Below, piece by piece: positions 35,887-44,840 of a DNA stretch of 64,000 nucleotides (positions are counted from its first letter, which is position 1; every line of letters begins with the position of its first letter). The translations under genes and the position numbers were made by a program. A model generated the notes under the pieces. The model searched no databases, was not told where the DNA came from, and saw only the letters and a list, made by a program, of their open reading frames with translations. The stretch is from Martelella sp. AD-3 (GTDB lineage: Bacteria; Pseudomonadota; Alphaproteobacteria; Rhizobiales; Rhizobiaceae): positions 3,476,501 through 3,540,500 of the forward strand of contig NZ_CP014275.1 of NCBI RefSeq assembly GCF_001578105.1. The letters run 5' to 3'.

Positions 35887-37161
35887 TTAGTTGCGGACGC
35901 GGTCCAGCACGTCGTTGACATTGTAGATGATGTCATCGGCGGCCGTTTCGGCGTCGATCTGGCCATAGGCGAACTCTTCGAGCGTATCGCCGATCGCCGA
36001 GGCGATCTGCGGATGCTCGAAATAGGGGGAGATCGTCGGACCGGTCGCATCCAGAATGATCTGGTGCGCGTCGATCTGTTCCTGCTCGATGGCGCCGGCA
36101 GAAGTCAGCTGATCGAACGCCTTTTTGGAAGCCGGAATGCCGCGGGTCGTTCCGAGAATGTCGATCGCGCCCTCGTCGTTCAGGAGGCAATTGACAACTT
36201 CGGCGGCCGCTTCCTGATTGTCGGAATTGCGCGAGATCGAAAACAGCATGGACGGCTTGCGGTAGACGCCGTCATTGGTGGCGCCTTCGGCCAGCAGGAT
36301 CTTGGAAGGAACCAGAACCTGGCCTTCCTGCAGCGGGTCGGAAATCTTGAAATAGACCGTATCCCACTGATAGGTGCCGGCGATATGGCCATCGGCCCAG
36401 GCCGGGTTTTCATGCAGGACAAGATTGCCGCCGGCCGCGACCTTCGGCCAGGGGATGATCACGCCTTCGTCTGTGTAACGCTTGTACATGTCCAGCGCGT
36501 CGACCAGTTCATCCATGGAGTAATTGAACTCGAGCGTGTCCGGATCGATCATCGTCTTGCCGGTCTTCTGGGTGAGATAGGCCGTCATCAGAAGACGGGC
36601 GTCGAGGCCGTCCGTGCCTGTCGCCTCATAGGGATAGTAGTCGTCGCCGAGCTTTTCCTTGAACACCTTGCCGGCTTCCTCGAGTTCCGCCCAGGTCGTC
36701 GGGATCGAGAGACCTGCCTTCTCGAAGGTCGTCTGGTTGAACCATGGCAAACGGCCGGTTATCGACAACGGCAGGCCCTGCAGGTGGCCGTTCACGGTCG
36801 AGGTTGCGAGTTCCCCCTCGGTCCACTGCGTGAGGTCGATCGTGTCGGAGAACTCATTGAGATCGGCAAAGCCTTCGCCGTTCGGTGTGAACAGCGGCAG
36901 CCAGGGCCAGTTGATCTGCATGATGTCGGCTTCGGTGCCGCCGGCAAGCTGGGTGGTGATCTTCTCCTGGTGACCGGACCAGCCGGTGAATTCCGGAGAA
37001 ATGCTGTGGCCAAGCTTTTCGCCGCAATATTTCAGCGCTTCCTGGGTTGCAAGGTGACGGCTGTCGCCGCCCCACCAGGACATGCGAAGATCGGCGGCAT
37101 TGGCTGCCGTCAGCGATGTTGCAGCCATCAGGCCGGCGAGAATTGTCAGTTTCATGGTCAT
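35887..37161 (-). CDS. Sugar ABC transporter substrate-binding protein (TogB-like)
   Basis: A 424-residue family 1 extracellular solute-binding protein. The signal peptide ends at TAANA-ADLRM. Binding-protein landmarks are EFTGWSGHQEKITTQLAGG, DIMQINWPWL and GLPLSITGRLPWFN. Its operon and neighbours point to oligogalacturonides, as with TogB of pectin-degrading bacteria. GGGAGGAAAAT lies before ATG 37161. In this operon the binding protein follows the permeases and ATPase rather than leading. Confidence 0.88.
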   Translation of the reverse strand: MTMKLTILAGLMAATSLTAANAADLRMSWWGGDSRHLATQEALKYCGEKLGHSISPEFTGWSGHQEKITTQLAGGTEADIMQINWPWLPLFTPNGEGFADLNEFSDTIDLTQWTEGELATSTVNGHLQGLPLSITGRLPWFNQTTFEKAGLSIPTTWAELEEAGKVFKEKLGDDYYPYEATGTDGLDARLLMTAYLTQKTGKTMIDPDTLEFNYSMDELVDALDMYKRYTDEGVIIPWPKVAAGGNLVLHENPAWADGHIAGTYQWDTVYFKISDPLQEGQVLVPSKILLAEGATNDGVYRKPSMLFSISRNSDNQEAAAEVVNCLLNDEGAIDILGTTRGIPASKKAFDQLTSAGAIEQEQIDAHQIILDATGPTISPYFEHPQIASAIGDTLEEFAYGQIDAETAADDIIYNVNDVLDRVRN

Positions 37162-37196
37162 ATTTTCCTCCCTTTGAAAAAGACGGTTTCGAAGAA

Positions 37197-38309
37197 CTAT
37201 GCCGACAGCGAGATGTTTTCGCCGGTGCGGCGGTGGAAGATGTGCAGCGCGTCTTCCTGCGGCATGATGCGGATGGCATCATCGCGCAGATATTGACGCT
37301 CGATGCCCGTTGCCGGGACGACGACGATGAAGGACTGGTCCTCGACGGTGATGTAGAGGTAGACCTCGTGGCCCATGAACTCGACATGGGAGATGCGGCC
37401 GAGCAGCCCTTCTTCGGCATTCTGATCCACCACTGTGAAGTGCTGCGGACGAACACCGAAGGTGACCTCGCTCGGGGCATCCTTGTCGATGCGGGCGCGG
37501 GCCTTGTCGTCGATGGTAAAGGTCTGCGTGCCGATCCTGAGCTTGTTGCCGTCGACCAGCGTCGCATCACCGATATTCATTTCCGGCGATCCGATGAAGC
37601 CTGCGACAAAGGCATTGGCCGGCTTGCGGTAAAGCGTGAAGGGATCGGCGACCTGCATGATCCGGCCTTCCTTCATCACGCAGATGCGGTTGCCCATGGT
37701 CATGGCTTCCGTCTGGTCGTGCGTGACGTAGACAACGGTCGAATGCATGCCTTCTGCCAGCAACTGCTTGTGCAGGTCGGTGATGCGCACGCGCATGGAG
37801 GCCCTGAGCTTGGCATCGAGGTTCGACAGCGGTTCGTCGAACAGGAAGACCTGCGGCTTCTTGATCAGCGCGCGGCCTACGGCAACGCGCTGGGCCTGAC
37901 CGCCGGAAAGCTGCTTCGGCAGGCGCTCCAGATAGTCCTCGATCTCGAGAATATGCGAGACTTCCTCGGTGGAGGCGGCAATCTCCGCCTTTGGCGCATG
38001 CTTGAGACGCAGGCCGAAGGAGAGATTGTTCTTCACCTTCATATGCGGATAGAGCGCATAGTTCTGAAACACCATCGCGATGCCGCGCTGGCCCGGGGGC
38101 TTGTCGTTGACGAGATCGTCGCCGATGCGGATCTCACCGCCGGTGATGCGCTCCAGACCGGCGATCATCCTGAGCGTCGTCGATTTGGCGCAGCCGGACG
38201 GGCCGACCAGCACCATGAACTCGCCATCCTCGATTTCCAGGTCGATGCCGTGGACGGCCTTGAACTTGCCGTAGACCTTTTCGAGACTTTTCAGCTGAAC
38301 TCTGGCCAT
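37197..38309 (-). CDS. Sugar ABC transporter ATP-binding protein (TogA/UgpC type)
   Basis: A 370-residue MalK-like ATPase: Walker A GPSGCAKST (note Ala in place of the usual Gly), Q-loop MVFQNYALYPHM, signature LSGGQAQRVAVGRAL, Walker B VFLFDEPLSNLDAKLR and a C-terminal TOBE/OB regulatory domain (about 240-370) with FGVRPQHF. It energises uptake through the two permeases upstream. Five bases separate it from the second permease gene. Confidence 0.92.
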   Translation of the reverse strand: MARVQLKSLEKVYGKFKAVHGIDLEIEDGEFMVLVGPSGCAKSTTLRMIAGLERITGGEIRIGDDLVNDKPPGQRGIAMVFQNYALYPHMKVKNNLSFGLRLKHAPKAEIAASTEEVSHILEIEDYLERLPKQLSGGQAQRVAVGRALIKKPQVFLFDEPLSNLDAKLRASMRVRITDLHKQLLAEGMHSTVVYVTHDQTEAMTMGNRICVMKEGRIMQVADPFTLYRKPANAFVAGFIGSPEMNIGDATLVDGNKLRIGTQTFTIDDKARARIDKDAPSEVTFGVRPQHFTVVDQNAEEGLLGRISHVEFMGHEVYLYITVEDQSFIVVVPATGIERQYLRDDAIRIMPQEDALHIFHRRTGENISLSA

Positions 38310-38314
38310 GGTTG

Positions 38315-39226
38315 TTATCCTTTGACTCCGCCAGCGGAGATACCTTCGATGAAATATTTCTGCGCCATGAAGAACACGACGAGGGCGGGCGTGATCGCGA
38401 GCACCGACATGGAGAGGATCTTGTTCCAGGCGAATGCCTCGGTGGTGTCGATCGACAGTTTGAGGGCCAGGGAGACCGGGTATTTGTCGACGGAGGACAG
38501 GTAGATCAACGGCCCGAGGAAGTCGTTCATCGTCCACATGAACTGGAACAGGCAGACCGAGATGAGGGCCGGCGTGAGCAGCGGTACGACGATGAAGAGC
38601 AGGGCCTGCCAGCTCGAGGCGCCGTCGACGCGCGCGGCCTCTTCCATGTCGCGTGGGATGGCGCGCAGGAACTGGACCAGCATGAAGACGAAGAACGCGT
38701 CACCGGCAAGCGCGGAGGGCACCCACAGCGGCAGGAAACTATCGAGCCAGCCGAATTCCCTGAACAGCAGATACTGCGGAATGCGAGTGACGACGTTGGG
38801 CAGGAGCAGGATCGCGATCAGCGACGCGAACAGCACCTTCTTGCCGGGGAACTCGAACCGGGCGAAGCCGTAGGCAACAGCGGTGGCCGAGATCGCGGTC
38901 CCGATCATCTTCGGGATCAGGATCAGGAAGGTATTGAGGAAGAACCGGCCGAACGTATAGGGCGTCGAGGTCTTCCAGCCTTCGATATAGCCGCTGACGG
39001 TCGGATGGGTCGGCCAGAAGCCGGCGCTCGCGAACATTTCGGCATTGGTCTTGAACGATGCGCCGATCAGCCAGATCAGCGGGTAGAGCATGATCAGGCC
39101 GACCGCGAACAGGATCACGTAGCGGATGATCGACGAGATCAGGACTTTGCGCTGTTCGCGCTTTCGGGCGCGGATGGCTTCCAGATCGCGGGCGGAGAGC
39201 ATGCTCGACAAGGTTTGCTCTGTCAT
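38315..39226 (-). CDS. Sugar ABC transporter permease (TogN-like, MalG type)
   Basis: A 303-residue inner-membrane permease with six membrane helices and the EAA loop EEAARVDGASSWQALLFIV, the ATPase contact. A long cytoplasmic N-terminal segment (about 35 residues, rich in Arg and Lys) precedes helix 1. ATG 39226 has a good AGGAGCTGATC ribosome site. It starts 2 bp after the first permease stop. Confidence 0.9.
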   Translation of the reverse strand: MTEQTLSSMLSARDLEAIRARKREQRKVLISSIIRYVILFAVGLIMLYPLIWLIGASFKTNAEMFASAGFWPTHPTVSGYIEGWKTSTPYTFGRFFLNTFLILIPKMIGTAISATAVAYGFARFEFPGKKVLFASLIAILLLPNVVTRIPQYLLFREFGWLDSFLPLWVPSALAGDAFFVFMLVQFLRAIPRDMEEAARVDGASSWQALLFIVVPLLTPALISVCLFQFMWTMNDFLGPLIYLSSVDKYPVSLALKLSIDTTEAFAWNKILSMSVLAITPALVVFFMAQKYFIEGISAGGVKG

Positions 39227-39228
39227 GA

Positions 39229-40113
39229 TCAGCTCCTCTTGTCGCCGGCGTAGTAGACCCAATGGCGCGATGACCAGAAGGCGATCAGCGTCAGGACCAT
39301 GATGATGGCGAACATGACCCAGGCAATGGCCGAGGCATATCCCATGCGGAAGTTCTTGAAGGCCTCGTCATAGATGTAGAGCGGCAGCAGATAGGTGGAT
39401 TTCAGCGGACCGCCGCCGGTGATGATGTAGGGGCCGTTGAATTCCTGGAAGGCCTGCACCGTCTGCATGATGAGGTTGAAGAAGATCACCGGCGTGATCA
39501 GCGGCAGGGTGATGAAGAAGAAGGTCTTCCACTTGCCGGCGCCGTCTATGGCGGCAGCCTCGTAGAGTGAATTGTCGACGCTCTGAAGGGCGGCCAGGAA
39601 GATCACCATTGCCGAGCCAAATTGCCACAGACGCAGCAGCGTGATGGTGAACAGCGCGTTATTGGGATCGCCGAACCAGTTGACGCCCTGAAGGCCGATG
39701 CTTTCCAGCATCATGTTGATCAGCCCGACATCGGCGAAGAGATAGCGCCACAAAACCGCGATCGCGACCGAACCGCCGAGGATCGACGGGACATAGAAGG
39801 CCGTGCGGAAGAAGTTGATGAACTTCAGCTTGTAGTTCAGGATCACCGCGATGAAGAGCGCAAAGGCGAGCTTCAGCGGCACCGTCGAGAACACGTAGAT
39901 CAGCGTGACCGACAGCGACTTGTTGAAGGTGCGGTCATGGGTGAACAGACGGATATAATTCTTCAGGCCGACGAAATGCGGCGAACTCATCAGCGAGTAG
40001 TCGGTGAACGACAACACGAATGACGCAAGAAATGGCACTGCAGTGAAAAGCAGCAGGCCGATGATATATGGGGACAGATAGGCGAGCCCCATGAAACGAT
40101 TTTCACCGCTCAT
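39229..40113 (-). CDS. Sugar ABC transporter permease (TogM-like, MalF type)
   Basis: A 294-residue permease with six membrane helices and the EAA loop YEAAAIDGAGKWKTFFFITL. It forms the membrane channel with the MalG-type partner. ATG 40113 is chosen over longer in-frame starts because GGGAACGCGGTC precedes it and the MSGENRFMGLAYLSPY start fits the family. It leads the five-gene operon that runs leftward to 33223 and is divergent from the AraC gene. Confidence 0.9.
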   Translation of the reverse strand: MSGENRFMGLAYLSPYIIGLLLFTAVPFLASFVLSFTDYSLMSSPHFVGLKNYIRLFTHDRTFNKSLSVTLIYVFSTVPLKLAFALFIAVILNYKLKFINFFRTAFYVPSILGGSVAIAVLWRYLFADVGLINMMLESIGLQGVNWFGDPNNALFTITLLRLWQFGSAMVIFLAALQSVDNSLYEAAAIDGAGKWKTFFFITLPLITPVIFFNLIMQTVQAFQEFNGPYIITGGGPLKSTYLLPLYIYDEAFKNFRMGYASAIAWVMFAIIMVLTLIAFWSSRHWVYYAGDKRS

Positions 40114-40437
40114 GACCGCGTTCCCGTTTGTTGGTTCCGGCAGGCGCGGCTGTCCCGTGGGAGCGCATCGCCACGGCCTGTCCGCCGTCAAGGCGGTGAG
40201 CTGAGGGCGTGCGTAAGGGCAGCCGACCCCGAAGGGCAGCACGGAAATTGTTGTGTTCTGATTTGTGCATGGCGCTAAGGCGCAGGCGAGGGATCAACCC
40301 TACAGGGTCTTGCTTTTTCCCATACGAGCGACATCCTCCCAGATGTGTAATGATGCGATACGCCTTTATTTCGGCGCTTCCACCGTTCATAATCATGCTT
40401 GGCCAATAATTTGGAATAGAGGGTTTCGGACAAAAGG
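40114..40437. other. 324-bp divergent control region, tog operon / AraC gene
   Basis: No gene is supported. The half nearest the AraC gene is AT-rich and should hold both promoters. A short palindrome ACCCTACAGGGT at 40297-40308 is the only symmetric element noticed and could be a regulator site, with low confidence. The half nearest the tog operon is GC-rich and would be an unusually long leader of about 150 nt. Confidence 0.4.
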
Positions 40438-41355
40438 ATGGATAAAATCGAAGGTGGGGTTCTTGACGGTCTTGCGGTTAACGCCCTCAATCTGACGCTG
40501 ACCCGTTCGACCATCAGGATGCTGCACACCTCGACCTGGACCGCCGACAAGGTCAACAAGGTCCACGACCTCGTCATCTGCCTGACGGGCAGGGCCGAAT
40601 ACGAGATCGCCGGGGAAAGCTTCCAGATGAAACCGGGCCGCGCCATGCTGATTCCGGCCGGAGAACGCTTCATCGGGCGCTCCACATCGGACGAACTCTA
40701 TACGGGCGTCGCCCAGCATTTCCGGGCCGAGGTCTTCGGCCGCATGGACCTGTTCGAACAGATGGACTGCCGGCTCTGGGTCGACCTGCCGCGCTGGGAG
40801 ATGATCGCGCCCCTGGCACGCCACTATCGCGAGACGGCGCCGCTGTCGTCCACCACCTTTGCCCAGCACCACATCTTCATGGTTCTGCTGATCGAGTTCA
40901 TCGAAGCCGCCTTCATCCGCTGGCGACCGCAGAAGGACGTCGCCGTCAACAATCCGGACAGCCTCTCGCTCTCGGTCATGGTCGCGGCATCGCAGATCGC
41001 CGCCGATCCCCTGAGCCCGGAAACGGTCGACCGCGTTCTCGGCTCGATCCCCTACAATCAGGATTATTTTCGCCGCGAGTTCAAGAAGCAGGTTGGCCTC
41101 ACACCGCCGAAATATCAGGAGTTCAAGAGGATGGAGCGGGCCATGGCCCTGCTGGCCAGCGGCCAGACCGTGAAACAGGCCTCCGCCTTCGTCGGCTATG
41201 ATGACAGCTATTATTTTTCAAGGATGTTCAAGCGCTATATCGGCGTCAGCCCGGCTGGCTACAAAATGCTGAACAAGCGCCACCAGGAGGGCGCCTTCCC
41301 CCGCGGCGAGGAGGACGGCATGGCCGTCTTCCCCCTTTTGCGGCAAGCAGAATGA
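40438..41355 (+). CDS. AraC-family transcriptional regulator
   Basis: A 305-residue regulator: an N-terminal cupin-type sensor (about 25-150, VHDLVICLTGRAEYEIAGES) and a C-terminal double HTH (about 185-285), with the second HTH VKQASAFVGYDDSYYFSRMF and the family signature through GVSPAGYK. AraC proteins of this layout sense sugars and activate divergent transport operons, here the Tog-like operon. AAAAGG precedes ATG 40438. Only 3 bp separate its stop from the convergent kinase gene. Confidence 0.9.
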   Translation: MDKIEGGVLDGLAVNALNLTLTRSTIRMLHTSTWTADKVNKVHDLVICLTGRAEYEIAGESFQMKPGRAMLIPAGERFIGRSTSDELYTGVAQHFRAEVFGRMDLFEQMDCRLWVDLPRWEMIAPLARHYRETAPLSSTTFAQHHIFMVLLIEFIEAAFIRWRPQKDVAVNNPDSLSLSVMVAASQIAADPLSPETVDRVLGSIPYNQDYFRREFKKQVGLTPPKYQEFKRMERAMALLASGQTVKQASAFVGYDDSYYFSRMFKRYIGVSPAGYKMLNKRHQEGAFPRGEEDGMAVFPLLRQAE

Positions 41356-41358
41356 CCA

Positions 41359-42267
41359 TCAGACGGCGACGAGCGCCCCGCGCGCGCCGATCACCCGGGC
41401 CGAAAGCGCCGAACCCTTGGCCAGCGCCTCAACCAGCGGCGTTCCGGTCATCAGGGCCGCGATCAGCCCGGCATTGAAACTGTCGCCGGCCGCCGTCGTA
41501 TCCACGACATTTTCCGAAGGCGTCGGCTTGAACGTGACCGGACCTTCCGCTTCATCCTCCGCATGAATGGTGCCGGCGCCGTTCTTGACGATCACCGTCT
41601 TCACCCCGGCCGCCCGGTAGCGGGCGATCGTGGCTTCGGGGCTTTCATCGCCGAACACCGCGCCGTCCTCGTCGAAGGAGGGCAGCACGATGTCGCTGAC
41701 GCCGGCCGCCTCCATGATGGTCTCCGCCATGACCTCGCGCGAGGGCCAGAGACGCGCGCGCATGTTGGGATCGAAGGCGATGACCGTGCCCGCGGCGCGC
41801 GCTTCGGCCAGCAGGTCAAGCAGTGTGCGGCGATGCTCTTCATTGACCACGGCCATGGTGATGCCCGAGAACAGCACGAGCCCCCTGCCCGCAAGCGCCT
41901 TTCCCAGCGCCCCGGGGTCCTCTGCCAGAAGCTTTGCGGCCGACTGTCCGCGCCAGTAGGAAAAGCTGCGCTCGCCGTTCTTCAGCGCGATCATGTAGAG
42001 CCCGACAGTGCGTTCCTCGATCCGGCGCACCGAGGCCGTGCCGACGCCGGCCTTTTCCATGAAGGTCAGCATCTCGTCGGAAACCGTATCTGTTCCCGCT
42101 CCGGTGAAATAATCGACGGTGAACTCATCCGGCAGCGTGCGGGCGAGATACCAGGCGGAATTGAAGGTGTCGCCGGCAAAGCCGCGGGTATAGGCGCCGT
42201 CTTCGCGCGGGGCCATCTCGACCATGCATTCGCCGATGCACAGGATAGTCTTGGGGAGGTTTTTCAT
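41359..42267 (-). CDS. kdgK: 2-keto-3-deoxygluconate kinase (PfkB family)
   Basis: A 302-residue ribokinase-family enzyme. Visible are the N-terminal GECMVEMA, the substrate loop GGDT-like FAGDTFNSAWYLART, the mid-protein GLYMIALKNGERSFSYWR typical of KdgK, and the anion-hole motif DTTAAGDSFNAGL with the catalytic Asp. It phosphorylates KDG to KDPG, the common end point of both galacturonate branches encoded nearby. Its start overlaps the GntR gene stop by 4 bp (42264-42267), so the two are translated together. Confidence 0.93.
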   Translation of the reverse strand: MKNLPKTILCIGECMVEMAPREDGAYTRGFAGDTFNSAWYLARTLPDEFTVDYFTGAGTDTVSDEMLTFMEKAGVGTASVRRIEERTVGLYMIALKNGERSFSYWRGQSAAKLLAEDPGALGKALAGRGLVLFSGITMAVVNEEHRRTLLDLLAEARAAGTVIAFDPNMRARLWPSREVMAETIMEAAGVSDIVLPSFDEDGAVFGDESPEATIARYRAAGVKTVIVKNGAGTIHAEDEAEGPVTFKPTPSENVVDTTAAGDSFNAGLIAALMTGTPLVEALAKGSALSARVIGARGALVAV

Positions 42268-42965
42268 TCGTCTTCCATTTCGAAAAAAGCCGGATGCGAG
42301 ACGTTGATACGCTCGACGATCTTGGCGATCTGCGACAAATGCTCCCGCATGGCCGAAACGGCCGCCTCCACGTCATGCGCCTCGATCGCGTGCAGTATCC
42401 CGGCATGTTCGTTGAGTGCGCTTGTCGCGCCGAAGGACAGGCTGAGATACCGCACACGGTCCATATGCGCCTTGTGGTCGCGAATCAATGCCCAGGCGTC
42501 GCCATGGCCGGAAAGCTCGCAGATCTGTTTGTGGAACTCGTCGTCGAGGGCGTGAAAGCCGGCCTTGTCGCCGGCGCGGATGGCGGCGTCCTGTTCGGCG
42601 ATGTTGGCCCGCAGCATATCGGCGTCTTCCTGCGTGCAGCACCGGGCGGCGGCCTCCGCGGTCGCAAGTTCGAGGGCGCTGCGGATGAAATGCGCCTGCA
42701 TCACGGCCCGCTTCGAGATATGGGTGACCAGCGTCGCCCGCTGCGGTCGAATCAGCAGGAAGCCCTGCTGCGAGAGCCGGTAGAAGGCGTCGCGCACGGG
42801 CTGGCGCGAGACGCCGAGAACCCGCGCGACCTCGACCTCGGAAAGCTTGGAGCCCGGCGACAACTCGTTCTCGATGACCTGACGATAAAGATGGGCATAG
42901 ACCAGGTCGGTCACGGTCGGCTGGCGGGCCTGATCCAGCGCTCCGGTTTTTAATTTCCCGACCAT
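42264..42965 (-). CDS. GntR-family (FCD) regulator of hexuronate genes
   Basis: A 233-residue protein with an N-terminal winged HTH (about 15-80, SEVEVARVLGVSRQPVRDAF) and a C-terminal FCD domain (about 90-220) with the metal-ligand pattern of Asp and His residues (ALDDEFHKQI, NEHAGILHAIE). It resembles UxuR/ExuR-type repressors by place and fold. GGGAGGAATGA precedes ATG 42965. It is divergent from uxaC, with a palindrome ACTAACATATTAGT in the 101-bp gap, the likely operator, and co-transcribed with kdgK. Confidence 0.9.
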   Translation of the reverse strand: MVGKLKTGALDQARQPTVTDLVYAHLYRQVIENELSPGSKLSEVEVARVLGVSRQPVRDAFYRLSQQGFLLIRPQRATLVTHISKRAVMQAHFIRSALELATAEAAARCCTQEDADMLRANIAEQDAAIRAGDKAGFHALDDEFHKQICELSGHGDAWALIRDHKAHMDRVRYLSLSFGATSALNEHAGILHAIEAHDVEAAVSAMREHLSQIAKIVERINVSHPAFFEMEDE

Positions 42966-42993
42966 TCATTCCTCCCATTGACAGGTTTCGCAT

Positions 42994-43007
42994 ACTAACA
43001 TATTAGT
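42994..43007. promoter_or_regulatory. Palindromic operator between GntR gene and uxaC
   Basis: ACTAA (42994-42998), CATA, TTAGT (43003-43007): a 5-bp inverted repeat with 4-bp spacer, like FadR/UxuR-type GntR sites. It lies 29 bp before the GntR start and 60 bp before the uxaC start, so one bound dimer could repress both directions. Confidence 0.55.
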
Positions 43008-43066
43008 TTTCTGAAGAAATGCAATCGTGCATTCCATCAGAAAAACCCGATGCGGGAGACGAAGAG

Positions 43067-44470
43067 ATGCTGAACAAGGACCGGCTTTTTCCGATCGAAC
43101 CGAAGACGCGGGACCTGGCGCGCGCGCTTTACAATGAAATCAGCACGCTGCCGATTGTCAGCCCGCACGGCCACACCGACCCTCGCTGGTACGCGGAAAA
43201 CGAGCCCTTTCCCGATCCGGCTCAGCTGTTCGTGGTGCCGGACCACTATGTTTTCCGCATGCTTTGCTCGCAAGGGGTGAAGCTGACCGATCTGGGCGTG
43301 CCGCGGGTAGACGGCGGCGAGACAGAAACCGACAGCCGCAAGATCTGGCGCCTCTTCGCCGAGAACTTCTACCTTCTGCGCGGCACGCCGAGCCGCGGCT
43401 GGCTGGAACATTCCTTCGAACATGTTTTCGGCCTCACAAAGCGCTTCGGCCCCGAAACCGCCGATGAGTTCTACGACCATATCGACGAATGCCTGCAGAA
43501 GCCGGAATTCCGCCCGCGCGCCCTGTTCGAACGCTTCAACATCGAAGTGATCGCCACCACGGAAAGCCCGCTCGATGACCTGAAATGGCACGCGATGATC
43601 AAGGATTCCGGCTGGACCGGCGGCAAGGTAGTCACCGCCTATCGCCCCGATCCGGTCGTGGACCCCGATTTCGAAGGCTTTGCCGAGAACGTCGAAAAAT
43701 TCGGTGAGCTGACCGGCGTCGACGCCACCAAATACGACAATTATCTGGAGGCACACCGCATCCGCCGCGCCTTTTTCAAGCAATATGGCGCCACCTCGAC
43801 CGACCACGGCCATCCGACCGCGCGCACCGAGGACCTGTCGCGCTCCGATGCCAAGGCGCTGTTCAAGAAGGCGCTGAAGGGTGAATGCACGGCCGAGGAA
43901 GCCGACGCCTTCCGCGGCCATATGCTGACCGAAATGGCCCGCATGAGCGTCGAGGACGGCCTGGTGCTGCAGATCCATCCGGGCTCGACCCGCAACCATT
44001 CGGCCGAAGTCATGGCCCGCCACGGCCGCGACAAGGGCTTCGATATTCCCTCGCAGACCAATTATGTCGAGGCGCTGCGTCCGCTGCTCAATGCCGTGGG
44101 CATGGAGCCGGACCTGACGATCGTGCTGTTCACGCTCGACGAGACCGCCTATTCGCGCGAACTGGCGCCGCTTGCCGGCGTCTACCCGGCGCTCCGGCTC
44201 GGCCCGGCCTGGTGGTTCCACGACAGCCCCGAGGGCATGCGCCGCTACCGTGAAATGGTCACGGAAACGGCAGGCTTCTACAATACGGTCGGCTTCAACG
44301 ACGACACGCGCGCCTTCTGCTCGATCCCCGCGCGCCACGATGTCGCCCGCCGCGTCGACTGCGCCTTCCTGGCGACCCTGGTCGCCACCGGCCGCCTCGA
44401 TGAAGACGAGGCCCCGGAAGTCGCGCGCGACTTGACCTACAATTTGGTCAAGCGCGCTTACAGGCTGTAG
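43067..44470 (+). CDS. uxaC: Uronate isomerase
   Basis: A 467-residue UxaC of the amidohydrolase superfamily. It interconverts D-galacturonate/D-tagaturonate and D-glucuronate/D-fructuronate. Metal-site motif SPHGHTDPRWYAENEPF is at the N-terminus; the central QIHPGSTRNHS and the C-terminal GFNDDTRAFCSIPARHD complete the active site. ATG 43067 follows GGGAGACGAAG; a longer frame from 43019 adds a non-conserved 16-residue leader. It starts the rightward uronate gene group. Confidence 0.95.
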   Translation: MLNKDRLFPIEPKTRDLARALYNEISTLPIVSPHGHTDPRWYAENEPFPDPAQLFVVPDHYVFRMLCSQGVKLTDLGVPRVDGGETETDSRKIWRLFAENFYLLRGTPSRGWLEHSFEHVFGLTKRFGPETADEFYDHIDECLQKPEFRPRALFERFNIEVIATTESPLDDLKWHAMIKDSGWTGGKVVTAYRPDPVVDPDFEGFAENVEKFGELTGVDATKYDNYLEAHRIRRAFFKQYGATSTDHGHPTARTEDLSRSDAKALFKKALKGECTAEEADAFRGHMLTEMARMSVEDGLVLQIHPGSTRNHSAEVMARHGRDKGFDIPSQTNYVEALRPLLNAVGMEPDLTIVLFTLDETAYSRELAPLAGVYPALRLGPAWWFHDSPEGMRRYREMVTETAGFYNTVGFNDDTRAFCSIPARHDVARRVDCAFLATLVATGRLDEDEAPEVARDLTYNLVKRAYRL

Positions 44471-44840
44471 AAATTGCCGATTTCAAGCGGAAGGAGGGCC
44501 TTGTGAAACGCTTGAATGAGTCTGGAATAAATGCCGCGCCTTTCTCCCCGGCGCGGCCGCCCTATGTCTAGGCCGGATGCCGGAGTCCAGATCACTGCCC
44601 GTTCCATTTGGCGGCGATCTCTGTCCTCTTCCGGCGACCGGCGTTTGCGCTTTGCGTGTTTTTGCAGTCAGAGCGTGTGCACTGAAAGGCCGGTCAGGAA
44701 AAATCCGCCTCTCGCCGAAAACCGGCGGGGGTGTCACCGGCGAGGCCCCAGCCTTGGTCCCAAAAGCTGACGGAGGCATGGAGACCGACGCCCTCACGTC
44801 CCGAACGTGAAGTCTTTTCAATGAAGTGAAGGAGAATAAG
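44471..44840. other. 370-bp intergenic region between uxaC and kduI
   Basis: No convincing gene. A GC hairpin, GCCGCGCC (44533-44540) with GGCGCGGC (44550-44557), lies 62 bp after uxaC and may end its transcript, though without a T-run. The remaining 280 bp should carry the promoter of the kduI operon; no clear operator copy of the ACTAA-N4-TTAGT type was found. Confidence 0.45.

Noticed and set aside
35077..38504. Long plus-strand open frames antisense to the tog operon
   Set aside because: The minus strand encodes clear ABC transporter genes with all motifs; the antisense frames are by-products of high third-position G+C.
40297..40308. Short palindrome ACCCTACAGGGT as a proven AraC site
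   Set aside because: AraC proteins mostly bind direct repeats, and a 12-bp palindrome can arise by chance in 324 bp, so it is only noted in the control region.
44530..44810. Short open frames between uxaC and kduI
   Set aside because: They lack ribosome sites and family resemblance and lie in what should be the kduI leader.
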